DNA of 46,587 nucleotides, from the NCBI GenBank assembly GCA_023664325.1, contig JAMPFS010000026.1, forward strand, positions 1 to 46,587. Direction: 5' to 3'. A model generated the notes under the pieces. It saw nothing but the letters and a program-made list of their open reading frames with translations, ran no database searches and had not been told where the DNA came from. This document shows, one piece after another, positions 1-9,125 of the stretch (positions are counted from its first letter, which is position 1; every line of letters begins with the position of its first letter). Made by a program: the position numbers and the translations under genes. This stretch comes from Clostridium sp. Lineage in GTDB: Bacteria; Bacillota; Clostridia; Lachnospirales; Lachnospiraceae.

Positions 1-71
1 AAAAACATTTCGTAATTTTGGCAGGCTATAAACAAAGTTTTCCTTTCAGAGCTGTTTGTTTGAAAGAATAT

Positions 72-100
72 TTGCACTTCTTGAAAAAATTTAATATAAT
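72..100 (+). promoter_or_regulatory. Sigma-A type promoter of the nuclease/ATPase/PBP operon
   Basis: TTGCAC at 72-77 and a perfect TATAAT at 95-100 are separated by exactly 17 bp. The expected start, near 107, lies in the left arm of the palindrome at 98-145, about 85 bp upstream of the first gene. This is sequence evidence only. Confidence 0.6.
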
Positions 101-145
101 AGGACTATATGTTTTCATGTCAGGTCGAAAACGTATAGTCCTATT
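98..145. other. Long palindrome overlapping the promoter start
   Basis: A 19-bp inverted repeat (98-116 with 127-145, one G-U pair) encloses a 10-nt loop and is followed by TTTT. It could terminate transcription of a gene lying left of the window. Because the -10 box overlaps its left arm, it could also act as an operator. I cannot decide between these. Confidence 0.5.
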
Positions 146-191
146 TTAGAGCAGTTACAAATTTATATACAGGAAAGAGGCAGGTGTAAGC

Positions 192-1250
192 ATGAAATTT
201 ATACATATGGCAGATGCACATTTGGGTGTTCAGCCGGATAAAGGAAGACCCTGGAGTCAGGATAGAGAGAGAGAGATTAAGGAAACTTTCGTAAAGGTTG
301 TGGAAGATGCAGAAGAAAAGCAGGTAGATTTGTTGCTGATTGCAGGAGATTTATTTCACATGCCGCCGTCAGAGGGGATGATTCGGGACGTAGATTATAT
401 TCTTTCAAAGCTGACACGCACGAAAACAATTATGATTGCGGGCAACCATGATTATATGAAACCGGATAGTCCGCTTGCAAATTACAAATTCTCCTCTAAA
501 ACAATTTGCCTTGCTTCCGATAAGATTAGTAATGTCTATATGAAGGATTTGAACGTCTGTGTGACGGGATTTTCCTACAGCAGTAAGGAAAATGATGATG
601 ATATTCTGGATCATATCAAACCGGCAAAGCAGGGCGCATTTAATATTTTGCTTGCTCATGGCGGAGATGCAAAACATCTGCCATTTACAAGAAAGAATAT
701 CAGGGAGTCTAATTTTGATTATGTGGCGTTAGGCCATATCCATAAGCCGGAGGTTATTAAGGAAAATGCTGTGATTATGGCAGGTTCCTTAGAACCGATT
801 GACTTTACGGATACAGGCGCGAGAGGCTATATCTACGGTCGGGTGGAGGATGGAAACATTAAGACGGAATTTGTTCCGGTTGCACAAAGATGTTACATGA
901 ATCTGCTGATTAACATCAAGCCGGATCACACGCCGGGGATGATTCTTGACCTGGTAGACCGGCAGATCCGCCAGCTTGGAACCCAGCATATATACCGGAT
1001 TTTGGTAAAAGGACATAACCATAATCATGATGTGTTTGATTTCACACCGCTTACCCAGAAATTTAATATATATGAAGTTGTATCAGAGATTGCCGGAGAA
1101 TATGATTTGAATAAGCTGCTGGCAGAGAACCAGGGAAATCTGATTGGACGCTTTATCGGACACCTTTCAGATGATTATTATAGTGATGAGGTTTGCAAGA
1201 AGGCAATGCATTATGGATTAGATGTATTATTAAAGACAGGAGAACAGTAG
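192..1250 (+). CDS. Metallophosphoesterase of the SbcD/YhaO DNA repair nuclease family
   Basis: A predicted 352-residue calcineurin-like phosphoesterase. The metal-binding motifs are in order: DAHLG with D8 and H10, GDLFH with D53, GNHD at 84-87, H156 in LLAHG, and GHIHKP with H182 and H184. SbcD/Mre11 nucleases work with an SMC-like ATPase on DNA ends and hairpins. The partner here is the ATPase gene starting 1 bp after this stop codon, as in the yhaO-yhaN pair of Bacillus subtilis. The ATG follows an AGGAAAGAGGCAGG ribosome binding region. The family is clear; the exact substrate is inferred. Confidence 0.85.
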   Translation: MKFIHMADAHLGVQPDKGRPWSQDREREIKETFVKVVEDAEEKQVDLLLIAGDLFHMPPSEGMIRDVDYILSKLTRTKTIMIAGNHDYMKPDSPLANYKFSSKTICLASDKISNVYMKDLNVCVTGFSYSSKENDDDILDHIKPAKQGAFNILLAHGGDAKHLPFTRKNIRESNFDYVALGHIHKPEVIKENAVIMAGSLEPIDFTDTGARGYIYGRVEDGNIKTEFVPVAQRCYMNLLINIKPDHTPGMILDLVDRQIRQLGTQHIYRILVKGHNHNHDVFDFTPLTQKFNIYEVVSEIAGEYDLNKLLAENQGNLIGRFIGHLSDDYYSDEVCKKAMHYGLDVLLKTGEQ

Positions 1251-1251
1251 G

Positions 1252-2907
1252 ATGAGAATTGACAAGCTGCACTTACAGGATTTCGGACAATTTCACAACA
1301 AGGATCTTTCACTGGCTCCTGGCATTAATCTGGTATATGGAGCGAATGAAGCCGGAAAGACTACGACAAAGGATTTCATTGTGGACATGCTTTATGGAAT
1401 TGATAAGGCAAGGGGAACGGCTGCCCGTTTTGACCACTATGAGCAGAAAAAGCCGATAAATGGTTCTGCATTTTCCGGCGCGATGGAGGTTACGACAGAG
1501 AATGGACAATATCTGATTGAACGGAATTTTGCCCGCTCCGAGAAGAAAACCACGGTCAGGGATCTGGATACCGGCAGGGAGCTTCCGCTAAAGCAGCCAA
1601 ATGATTTGCAGGGAACCCTGATCCATACGGATAAGAATACATATCTGAATACGCTGTGTATCGGGCAGTTAGGCGCTGCAACGGACAAGGAGATTGCAGA
1701 CCGGCTGAATAACTATATTGTAAATATGGCATCCACAAAGACTGGTGATATTGATGCCGTAAGCGCCATTATGGAGCTTAAAAACAAAAAGAAAGAGTTT
1801 TCAAACCGTGATTTAGAGGCGGCAGAACAGGAGCTTACAGCAAAGCTTTCATTAGATCGGGATTTTGATGCAGAGATTGCAGCGGTGAAGGATGAGTACA
1901 AAAAGATAGAGGATTCCATGAGTGAAAAGAAGGAAGATTCCCTTAAGTTTGCTCCGATTAATGGCAGCCGCAGTAAAACAGAAGCATCAAATCGTATGCA
2001 GCAGAAGGAAGAGGAACTGACAAAGGAGGAGCGGCAGCGTAAGATGCTTCGCAATATGGGGCCAAAGAGTTTTTTAGACAATCCGGTTATTATTTTGTTT
2101 CTTGGGTTGTTATGCATTGCGCTGTTTGATCTGATTGCTTTTCTGATTCCATTAAATGAGCCAAGAATCAAAATGGGCATCATGGGATTTGGTATTGTGT
2201 TTGCGCTGCTTACCGTAATACAGATTTTTGCCAAACGTGCGAAAATGTATAAGCTGCTAGAAGAGATTGAGATTGAAAAGGGATTTGAGGAGGCAAAAAC
2301 ACAGCGGTCGCTTGATGGTGAGAGCCAGAAGGAGTATGTAAATAAACTGTCCGACCTGAAAGTAAAAGAAGAACGTATTATAAATGAGCGCGCGGCGCAG
2401 GAACAGTATTTAAAGGAGCTTACAGAAATTAAAGAAAAGAAAGCGGAAAATGAAGCCGAGCTTGCAGCGATTGACCTTGCCATTGAGACGATTCAGGATT
2501 TATCGGAGGAGATTTACGATTCCTTTGGAAGTGTATTAAATGACAAGGTGTCCCAGATCGTCAGCAAGATTACAGACAATAAGTATACAGAAGTAAAAAT
2601 AGATGACCAGCTTCGTGTTATGGTTAAAAAGGGTAACTCGTTTGTAAATATGGAGTATTTGAGTACCGGTACCGTGGAACAGATTTATTTAGCTCTCCGG
2701 CTGACGATTGCGGATGTATTAATGACAGAGGAACTGCCGATTGTCATGGATGACATTTTTGTCACTTATGATTATCATAGATTAAATGGAACATTAAGCT
2801 GTTTAGGTGATTATAGTAACAGGCAAATCATTATATTTGCGACGAATCCTGGTATTAAGGATATGTTTGCAAATATGGGAATTGGATGTAATTACATTGC
2901 GCTTTAA
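1252..2907 (+). CDS. SMC/Rad50-like AAA ATPase, compact YhaN type with central membrane segments
   Basis: A 551-residue ATPase with Walker A GANEAGKTT at 30-38, coiled coil around 180-265, two hydrophobic helices near 276-300 and 306-325, a second coiled coil around 335-415, an ABC signature-like LSTGTVEQ near 470 and Walker B PIVMDD near 497-502. The coil is far shorter than in Rad50/SbcC, and membrane helices sit where a hook would be, as in YhaN. It follows the phosphoesterase gene by 1 bp, so the two products probably form one complex, perhaps held at the membrane. B. subtilis YhaN is much longer, so this is a compact version. The family is certain; the biological role is inferred. Confidence 0.82.
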   Translation: MRIDKLHLQDFGQFHNKDLSLAPGINLVYGANEAGKTTTKDFIVDMLYGIDKARGTAARFDHYEQKKPINGSAFSGAMEVTTENGQYLIERNFARSEKKTTVRDLDTGRELPLKQPNDLQGTLIHTDKNTYLNTLCIGQLGAATDKEIADRLNNYIVNMASTKTGDIDAVSAIMELKNKKKEFSNRDLEAAEQELTAKLSLDRDFDAEIAAVKDEYKKIEDSMSEKKEDSLKFAPINGSRSKTEASNRMQQKEEELTKEERQRKMLRNMGPKSFLDNPVIILFLGLLCIALFDLIAFLIPLNEPRIKMGIMGFGIVFALLTVIQIFAKRAKMYKLLEEIEIEKGFEEAKTQRSLDGESQKEYVNKLSDLKVKEERIINERAAQEQYLKELTEIKEKKAENEAELAAIDLAIETIQDLSEEIYDSFGSVLNDKVSQIVSKITDNKYTEVKIDDQLRVMVKKGNSFVNMEYLSTGTVEQIYLALRLTIADVLMTEELPIVMDDIFVTYDYHRLNGTLSCLGDYSNRQIIIFATNPGIKDMFANMGIGCNYIAL

Positions 2908-2948
2908 GATCACCAAAGGAATGATACAGCTGGAAACGAGGGATTATT

Positions 2949-5342
2949 ATGGCTGATAAGAAGAAGTCTACGACAGATGAAAAGAAGCCCAGCCAGACAA
3001 AAAGTAATGCAGCTTCGGGCAATACGAAAGAGAAGAAAAAATCTCCTGAGGAGTTGGAGAAGCAGAAGAAAAGAAGAGAAAAGAAAGAGAGAAGAAGAAA
3101 GAGGCGGAGAGTCCGCAGGATTATTGTAACCTATCTTCTGACTATTTTTTTGTTAGTGTGTGTGATTGGCGGATATACCGTTTATCAGAAATTTGGGAAA
3201 AATGTACTCGAATACAGGGATCAGGCAATTGAGACGGTCAGCAATTCTTCTATTGATGATTTCCGCCGTGATGAAACCTCTACCATGTATGATTGCAATG
3301 GCAAGAAAATCCGGGAAATCAAAGGTGAGAAAGAGGTGTATTATAAGACCTATGATGAGATTCCGGCGCCGTTTGTCGAGGCAATGGTTGCTGTGGAGGA
3401 TCGCCGGTTCTATGAGCATAATGGTGTGGATTACGAGGGTATCATGCGCGCTGCATATATTTTATTCCAAAACAGTGGAAATATTACACAGGGAGCCAGC
3501 ACGATTACCCAGCAGCTTGCAAGAGGCATTTTCCTTACCAGTGAGGTAAGTGAAGAGAAGACGGATTCTGATAAATATAAAAGAAAGTTCAAAGAGATTT
3601 TTATTGCATGGGAACTGGAAAAGAAATATACGAAACAGCAGATTTTGGAGTTTTATCTGAATAATATCTTTTTTGCAAATGGATATTATGGTATCGGTGC
3701 AGCGGCGAAGGGTTACTTTAACAAGGATTTGGATGAGGTTACAACATCCGAGGCGGCATTTTTGTGTGCGATTCCGAACAGTCCGTCTTACTATGATCCA
3801 CGGGTAAATTATGACCATACGATAGAACGCCGTGATAAAATCTTAAATGATATGTATGAGCAGGGCTGTATTAATGATCTGGAACTGGACATGGCATTAA
3901 ATGAAAAGATTGAGCTGGCAGATGTGAAAAAGGAAAGCCATGACTATGTGGAAACCTTTGCAAACTTCTGTGCGACAGAAGCATTGATGGAAGCTTCCGG
4001 TTTCAAATTCCAGTATAAGTTTGACAATATTGACGAGCAGCATGAGTATAACAAACAATACCGTGAAGCCTATGACGAGTTTTACCAGTCTTTGTATACC
4101 GGTGGATATCAGATCTATACATCCATTGATCCTTCCAAGCAGAAGGCATTGCAGAAGACGATTAATGACACGTTAGCCGTAGACGAGGAAAAGAATGAGG
4201 AAACGGGAATCTATAATTTGCAGGGTTCGGCAACCTGTATTGACAATTCAAATGGCCGTGTTGTGGCGATTGTAGGCGGACGTACCCAGAGTGAGCTTGA
4301 GGGATACAGCTTGAACCGGGCTTATCAGAGCGCAAGACAGCCGGGCAGTACGATTAAACCACTGGTTGTATATACGCCACAGTTGGAGCGGGGATATACT
4401 CCGGCAACGCGTGTGGATGATAACAAATTTGAACAGGCAAATATGCCGGAAAATTCCGGGCTTTCCTATTCCGGTATGATTTCGCTGGCACAGGCTGTAG
4501 CTGCATCCAAGAACGTTGTGGCATATCGGCTGTTCGGGCAGTTGACGCCGGAGGTTGGCGTTGGTTATTTGTTGGATATGAACTTTAACTATTTAACGAT
4601 TGAAGATCGTCAGAATATGGCAGCCTGCTTAGGCGGTCTGACCTATGGGGCAACCACGGTCGAGATGGCATCCGGTTACGCTACCATTGAGAATGATGGC
4701 GAGTACCGGAAACCGACCTGTATCGTGTCGATTACGGATTCACAGGGAAATGCGATTGTGGAGGATAAAGTGAAATCCAAAGAGGTCTATGAGATGAATG
4801 CATGCCGCATGATGACGTCTATGCTACAGGGTGTATTTCAGGGAGGTACGGCAAGCGGCTTAGGTCTTTCCGGTATGTCCTGCGCAGGTAAAACCGGTAC
4901 GACAGATAATAACACAGATGGATGGTTTTGTGCATTTACGCCGTATTATACAACCAGCGTATGGGTAGGGTATGATACACCGCAGTCCACCAGAGGATTA
5001 TGGGGTTCTACTTATCCTGGAAGAATCTGGCATGATTTTATGGCGGAGATACACGAAGGTCTTAAAGACATTAAGTTCCCTGACTATGAGTGGGTTCGTT
5101 CCACAAAGGATTGGAAGGATACCCGTTCCAGCTCTGAGACGGAAGAGGATAAGAAGAAAAAGAAAAAGACAACAGAGGAAAAAACGACACAGGCACCTCG
5201 GACAACGGAGGGTACAACGCAGCTTCCGACCATAACCGAGGCACCGACAACCGAAGCGCCGACCACGGAGGCGCCGGCAACGACAGAAGCGCCGACAACA
5301 ACGGAAGCGCCGACCACGCAGTCGCCATCGGCAGGTCAGTAA
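2949..5342 (+). CDS. ponA: Bifunctional class A penicillin-binding protein (PBP1a)
   Basis: A 797-residue peptidoglycan glycosyltransferase/transpeptidase. The cytoplasmic tail is very Lys/Arg-rich (1-57), followed by one membrane helix at about 57-80. The glycosyltransferase domain has EDRRFYEHNGVD at 150-161 and QGASTITQQL from 181. The transpeptidase motifs are STIK (S467-K470), SKN (520-522) and KTGT (648-651). The last ~80 residues are Lys/Glu-rich and then repeat TTEAP, a low-complexity wall-exposed linker. The protein polymerises and cross-links peptidoglycan outside the membrane. The start has a GAGGG ribosome binding site. It lies 41 bp after the ATPase gene and is probably co-transcribed. 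Confidence 0.95.
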   Translation: MADKKKSTTDEKKPSQTKSNAASGNTKEKKKSPEELEKQKKRREKKERRRKRRRVRRIIVTYLLTIFLLVCVIGGYTVYQKFGKNVLEYRDQAIETVSNSSIDDFRRDETSTMYDCNGKKIREIKGEKEVYYKTYDEIPAPFVEAMVAVEDRRFYEHNGVDYEGIMRAAYILFQNSGNITQGASTITQQLARGIFLTSEVSEEKTDSDKYKRKFKEIFIAWELEKKYTKQQILEFYLNNIFFANGYYGIGAAAKGYFNKDLDEVTTSEAAFLCAIPNSPSYYDPRVNYDHTIERRDKILNDMYEQGCINDLELDMALNEKIELADVKKESHDYVETFANFCATEALMEASGFKFQYKFDNIDEQHEYNKQYREAYDEFYQSLYTGGYQIYTSIDPSKQKALQKTINDTLAVDEEKNEETGIYNLQGSATCIDNSNGRVVAIVGGRTQSELEGYSLNRAYQSARQPGSTIKPLVVYTPQLERGYTPATRVDDNKFEQANMPENSGLSYSGMISLAQAVAASKNVVAYRLFGQLTPEVGVGYLLDMNFNYLTIEDRQNMAACLGGLTYGATTVEMASGYATIENDGEYRKPTCIVSITDSQGNAIVEDKVKSKEVYEMNACRMMTSMLQGVFQGGTASGLGLSGMSCAGKTGTTDNNTDGWFCAFTPYYTTSVWVGYDTPQSTRGLWGSTYPGRIWHDFMAEIHEGLKDIKFPDYEWVRSTKDWKDTRSSSETEEDKKKKKKTTEEKTTQAPRTTEGTTQLPTITEAPTTEAPTTEAPATTEAPTTTEAPTTQSPSAGQ

Positions 5343-5360
5343 AGCCTGAGGTTTTGCAAT

Positions 5361-5409
5361 AATAAAAAGAGTCTGTCACACATATCCGTGTGACGGACTC
5401 CTTTTTATT
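5361..5409. terminator. Bidirectional Rho-independent terminator
   Basis: The left arm 5361-5381 pairs with 5388-5409 with one bulge and one G-U pair around a 6-nt loop. An A-tract on the left and a T-tract on the right let it work on both strands. It lies between the converging PBP and PRPP synthetase genes. Confidence 0.88.
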
Positions 5410-5418
5410 ACCTCTATA

Positions 5419-6612
5419 TTAAAAATTTTCGCGTATCGTATGTTTTTGCCGATATTCGTTAATCCGATCCTGGATCCGGTCGGTCGGATCAAGTATATCC
5501 GAGATGGAAGCATCATGGTTCAAGTGGTCAATCAGTAAAGCGATATATTTGCTCATATCAGCGCTGATATACCAGTCACGGGAAAGCAGATCCGGTGTCT
5601 GATACGTCAGATTCGTCGTGATTACTTTTTCGATAATACCATTTTTGTTTGCATCATCAAATACATCCAGACCATTGGTGAAAAGACCGAAAGTTGAGAT
5701 GCAATATACACGCCGCGCATTTCGTTTCTTAAGCTGCTTTGCCACATCAATCATACTCTCGCCGGAAGAAATCATATCATCAATGATGATAACATCCTTG
5801 CCGTCTACGGAATCGCCAAGAAATTCGTGGGCAACAATTGGGTTGCGGCCGTTTACGACTGTGGAATAATCACGGCGCTTATAGAACATTCCTACATCTA
5901 CGCCTAAGATATTTGCAAAGTATATGGCACGGTTCATTGCCCCCTCATCCGGGCTGATTACCATTAAATGTTCACTGTCTAATTCCAGATCATGTTCTGA
6001 AAAAAGCAATGCCTTCAAAAACTGATAGGTAGGACGGATGTTTTCAAATCCGTGAAGCGGAATTGCGTTCTGTACCCGTGGGTCATGTGCATCAAAGGTA
6101 ATAATATTATCCACACCCCAATCTACAAGCTCCTGTAAAGCCAGGGCGCAGTCGAGGGATTCCCTGCCGCTCCTCTTGTGCTGGCGGCCTTCATAAAGGA
6201 ATGGCATAATCACTGTGATTTTACGGGCTTTGCCGCCACATGCCGCAATGATGCGTTTCACATCAGAATAGTGGTCGTCCGGAGACATTGGGGATTTTCT
6301 GCCGCATACAGTGTATTCAATACTATAATTTGTCACATCTACTAAGATATAGAGATCCTTTCCTCTTACAGATTCCTGTAGCTCACCCTTTGCTTCACCG
6401 GAACCAAAACGCGGGCATAGAGACTTGACAAGGTAGGAGTCTTTTTCGTATCCGTTAAATGCAATCGTTGACTTTTCTGCATTGTTACGCGCCACTCTCC
6501 ATTTTGAAAGGTAGGAATCTACACGGTTCCCTAAAGCGGTACAGCTTTCTAAGGCAATAATGCCTAATGGCCCTACTGGGATAGTTGATAATAAATTACT
6601 GTCGTTTGGCAT
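5419..6612 (-). CDS. prs: Ribose-phosphate pyrophosphokinase (PRPP synthetase), long Clostridia form
   Basis: This makes phosphoribosyl pyrophosphate from ribose-5-phosphate and ATP for nucleotide, His and Trp synthesis. Visible motifs are FDAHDPRVQNA and a PRPP-binding loop reading DVIIIDDMISSGES. I start at ATG 6612 because GGAGG lies 7 bases upstream, giving 397 residues. A GTG at 6639 overlapping the dnaI stop would add 9 residues but has no such site. The protein is about 80 residues longer than classic Prs, with inserted segments, and its loop departs from the usual DDIIDTAGT form. That form is common in Clostridia to my knowledge. It is the last gene of a dnaD-dnaI-prs run. Confidence 0.85.
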   Translation of the reverse strand: MPNDSNLLSTIPVGPLGIIALESCTALGNRVDSYLSKWRVARNNAEKSTIAFNGYEKDSYLVKSLCPRFGSGEAKGELQESVRGKDLYILVDVTNYSIEYTVCGRKSPMSPDDHYSDVKRIIAACGGKARKITVIMPFLYEGRQHKRSGRESLDCALALQELVDWGVDNIITFDAHDPRVQNAIPLHGFENIRPTYQFLKALLFSEHDLELDSEHLMVISPDEGAMNRAIYFANILGVDVGMFYKRRDYSTVVNGRNPIVAHEFLGDSVDGKDVIIIDDMISSGESMIDVAKQLKKRNARRVYCISTFGLFTNGLDVFDDANKNGIIEKVITTNLTYQTPDLLSRDWYISADMSKYIALLIDHLNHDASISDILDPTDRIQDRINEYRQKHTIRENF

Positions 6613-6635
6613 GATTTTTCCTCCGTTAAAATGAT

Positions 6636-7649
6636 TCACTTATTATTTTGTTGTATTGTTTGACTTCGTTTGGCTAAGCGGATGTTGCTGCCGTAGAAGT
6701 TACATACCTTGTACTCTGCAAAAATCCGGGTTGCAGTCCGGCTGGAGTAACGCTCGTTTAATTCCTGCAGATTCAGATTTGTTGAAATCAATGTAGATTT
6801 CCGTGTGCGTAAACGCGTATTCAGTATATCATAAAGTTCAGAAGATACAAATGAATTTGTATATTCTGTTCCCAAATCATCAATAATCAGAAGGTCGCAG
6901 TCATATAGATAGCGATAAGTTTCCTGACTGTTTGGAAGCTGTCCTTTTTTCATGATAACGTCTGCGCATACATCCTCAAACAGATGCACCGAAGACTGAT
7001 AGAGGACAGTGTAACCAGAGTCTAACAGCTCCTTTGCGATACAGTGGGACAAAAAGGTTTTACCAAGTCCAGTATCTCCATAAAATAGAAAATTATCACT
7101 GTTTTGTTCAAAGGTTTCGATAAATTGCCTGGCGTCGTCGAGAATTTTTTGCATGTTTTCGTGCGGAGTAGGCTCGTCAGGGTGCTTTTTATCTGGAAGA
7201 TCCGGATAAAAAGACAGATTAAAATGCTCAAAATTTTCGGTCTCTAACATATGGTCTAATGTTGACTGCTTATATAAGAAAGAAATGGATGCCTGTTTAA
7301 AACAGGTGCAATAACCATCCGCTGTTTTTGCAGTATCCCTGCAAAGCGGGCAGGTATAGATTGGCTTCAGATAATCTTCCGGATAGCCGTGTGCTTTTAA
7401 CAGGCTGGTTTTCTCCAAAGCCAGCTGCTTGTTCTGTTCTTTAATGGAAGCGGTGTTATCTTTTTTCTGTCTAAGCTTTGTTCTTGCGGCATCAATGGAG
7501 GACATGGCAATGAGCCGGTCGATTTCCCTGATCCGTGGAATGGCAGCATAGACTTCTTCCTTTCTGGCATTTGCAAGCGCCTGATTATTGATTTGATTTT
7601 GATAGTATGTCTGCATTAATTCATCATACTGGGAATTGGTAAATGCCAT
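6636..7649 (-). CDS. dnaI: Primosomal helicase loader DnaI (DnaC-like AAA+ ATPase)
   Basis: A 337-residue loader for the replicative helicase. The N-terminal helicase-binding part carries a four-cysteine zinc site (C100, C103, C114, C116). The AAA+ domain follows, with Walker A GDTGLGKT at 191-198, Walker B LLIIDDLG at 253-260 and a sensor region STNLNLQEL. The start is ATG with AGGAGAGG upstream, located inside the end of the preceding gene. It lies 2 bp after the DnaD-like gene, matching the Firmicutes dnaB/dnaD-dnaI arrangement, so the two act together in loading helicase at oriC and at restart sites. Confidence 0.92.
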   Translation of the reverse strand: MAFTNSQYDELMQTYYQNQINNQALANARKEEVYAAIPRIREIDRLIAMSSIDAARTKLRQKKDNTASIKEQNKQLALEKTSLLKAHGYPEDYLKPIYTCPLCRDTAKTADGYCTCFKQASISFLYKQSTLDHMLETENFEHFNLSFYPDLPDKKHPDEPTPHENMQKILDDARQFIETFEQNSDNFLFYGDTGLGKTFLSHCIAKELLDSGYTVLYQSSVHLFEDVCADVIMKKGQLPNSQETYRYLYDCDLLIIDDLGTEYTNSFVSSELYDILNTRLRTRKSTLISTNLNLQELNERYSSRTATRIFAEYKVCNFYGSNIRLAKRSQTIQQNNK

Positions 7650-7651
7650 GT

Positions 7652-8851
7652 CTATTGTTTCCTCTCCTGCAGGAATAACTTTTCAAATTCATTTGCAATA
7701 TTTTCATCTGTCGAATTTTCGTAGTTATTAAACTGGTTCTTTGCTGCTTTGCCATTTGTCTGGTTCTTTTTCTTTTCTGCCGCCCACTTCCGGTCTAACT
7801 CTTCAATGTCCGAGAGTTTATGTACATTTTGTTTGTGCCAGCTTTCCAGTATGCCGTTGACGTAATGGAAATTGGCGGAGTGCGGGTTGGCAGTGATTGC
7901 CCGCTTGCAGGCTTCTATAATAATGTTTTTGTTAAAGGAATAGGTATTGTACCAGGTATCAATAAATGAGGTCTCGGTTGGGGTTGGCACCCGTCTTGGG
8001 ATTCCAAGCTGCTTTAATACGGCAACATAGATGGAATTATAATTTTTGGATGCAACCTTTGCGTCCTCCACAGAGGTAATGCCGTTCTTGTACCAGTCAA
8101 TGGCAACGGTCTCAATATAACGGCAGCTCTTTTTGCCGATTGATACACAGTATTCCACTAAGTATTCCAGAAGCTCCGGAGAAAATGATAATGTATCATA
8201 TATATATAAGAGAGAATTCATATCACTCTGAGTCAGCGGTTTCCCAAAATAAATCTCTGTCTGGTACAGCAGATTGCCGAAATCCTCATCCTGTTGCTTT
8301 TCTTCCAGGACAGAAGCCTTGTAGGATTTTTTCTTTGGTACGGTTGTGATTTCCCTGACTGTGTCGGACTCTGTTGCAACGGCATTGACTTCAGGGAAAT
8401 TGATAATGTGCTTGTCTTCCGTAACGGCAGCATCCGGTTTTGCATCGGTCAAAGTCTGCTCATCGGCTGTATCAACGCTTGGAGAATTGTCATGGTCTTC
8501 CTCCACGCCCAGCATTGCCAGCAGAGATGCATTCTTTCCGTCTGTGGCATTTTTGGCAGACAGCGGCAGCATGGTAATGCCGGTAAGGAGCTTGCCCTTT
8601 GTGTATTCCAATTGAAGGACTCCTTCCTTAATCCAGTAGCGGATGGCACGGCAGATATCTTTTTCGGTCAGGTTAAAATGATCTGCAATGTCCGCAACGG
8701 TAACGGCACGGCCGCTGTTGAGCAGGCGTACCAGATATAGATAAACCTTCACAAATTCGCCATTTGCTTCTGTCATATAATAATCAATAAAGAAGTTAGA
8801 AATTGCGGAATATGTCTCATGGTTTTCAGTTGATATCGTAATTGTTTCCAC
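7652..8851 (-). CDS. DnaD/DnaB-family replication initiation protein
   Basis: A 399-residue protein with an N-terminal winged-helix region (about 1-100), a disordered acidic linker (about 105-185) and a C-terminal DnaB_2/DnaD domain carrying a YxxxG-type segment around WYKNGITSVEDA. In Firmicutes such proteins bind DnaA or DNA and recruit the helicase loader, which is encoded directly downstream. The start is GTG 8851 behind GGAGGGGGAAAC. Upstream lie an extended -10 promoter and a cluster of DnaA-box-like sites, which suggests replication-linked control. I cannot say from sequence whether it is the DnaB or DnaD orthologue. Confidence 0.85.
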   Translation of the reverse strand: METITISTENHETYSAISNFFIDYYMTEANGEFVKVYLYLVRLLNSGRAVTVADIADHFNLTEKDICRAIRYWIKEGVLQLEYTKGKLLTGITMLPLSAKNATDGKNASLLAMLGVEEDHDNSPSVDTADEQTLTDAKPDAAVTEDKHIINFPEVNAVATESDTVREITTVPKKKSYKASVLEEKQQDEDFGNLLYQTEIYFGKPLTQSDMNSLLYIYDTLSFSPELLEYLVEYCVSIGKKSCRYIETVAIDWYKNGITSVEDAKVASKNYNSIYVAVLKQLGIPRRVPTPTETSFIDTWYNTYSFNKNIIIEACKRAITANPHSANFHYVNGILESWHKQNVHKLSDIEELDRKWAAEKKKNQTNGKAAKNQFNNYENSTDENIANEFEKLFLQERKQ

Positions 8852-8889
8852 GTTTCCCCCTCCTTTTTGATATCTTCATAGCAAAATGG

Positions 8890-8898
8890 ATTATAGCA
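8890..8898 (-). promoter_or_regulatory. Extended -10 promoter of dnaD-like/dnaI/prs
   Basis: On the minus strand TGC-TATAAT occupies 8898-8890, 39 bases upstream of the GTG start. No good -35 is seen, but the TGN extension can compensate. The tandem DnaA-box-like 9-mers lie about 60-90 bases further upstream. Confidence 0.55.
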
Positions 8899-8954
8899 CA
8901 GCATTAAAAAAAAGAAAATGGAACATGCGTTCATTTTCTGGTACGGAGGAAAAA

Positions 8955-8981
8955 TGTGGAAAATGTGGAAAGTGTGGAAAA
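8955..8981 (-). promoter_or_regulatory. Three tandem DnaA-box-like 9-mers
   Basis: Read on the minus strand, TTTTCCACA, CTTTCCACA and TTTTCCACA follow each other with no spacer (plus strand TGTGGAAAA, TGTGGAAAG, TGTGGAAAA at 8955, 8964 and 8973). The bacterial DnaA box is TTATNCACA, so the first and third differ at one position and the second at two. They lie upstream of the primosome operon promoter. Confidence 0.6.
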
Positions 8982-9067
8982 ACAGTTGACATAAAATGAA
9001 CTTTAAAAGCTGAAAGTGTGAAAGAGAGGTGTCCGGCATTTTGTACCAATAAATTATGTAAATAAAA

Positions 9068-9076
9068 ATATCCACA
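9068..9076 (+). promoter_or_regulatory. DnaA-box-like 9-mer
   Basis: ATATCCACA differs from TTATCCACA only at its first base and faces opposite to the other five sites of the cluster. Confidence 0.45.
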
Positions 9077-9107
9077 ATCTATTCCTGTCAAGCAACATTT
9101 TATAGAC

Positions 9108-9125
9108 TGTGGATAATGTGCATAA
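9108..9125 (-). promoter_or_regulatory. Two perfect tandem DnaA boxes
   Basis: Plus strand TGTGGATAA at 9108-9116 is followed without spacer by TGTGCATAA at 9117-9125. Their complements are TTATCCACA and TTATGCACA, both perfect matches to TTATNCACA. They end exactly where the murC stop codon begins. Confidence 0.7.

Noticed and set aside
5071..5379. Long minus-strand frames through the PBP C-terminal repeat
   Set aside because: They are caused by the low-complexity TTEAP coding repeat and have no ribosome binding site.
8955..9125. Chromosomal origin of replication
   Set aside because: DnaA boxes are present, but there is no dnaA or dnaN next to them and no clear DnaA-trio or GC/AT unwinding element, so a regulatory or titration site is more likely.
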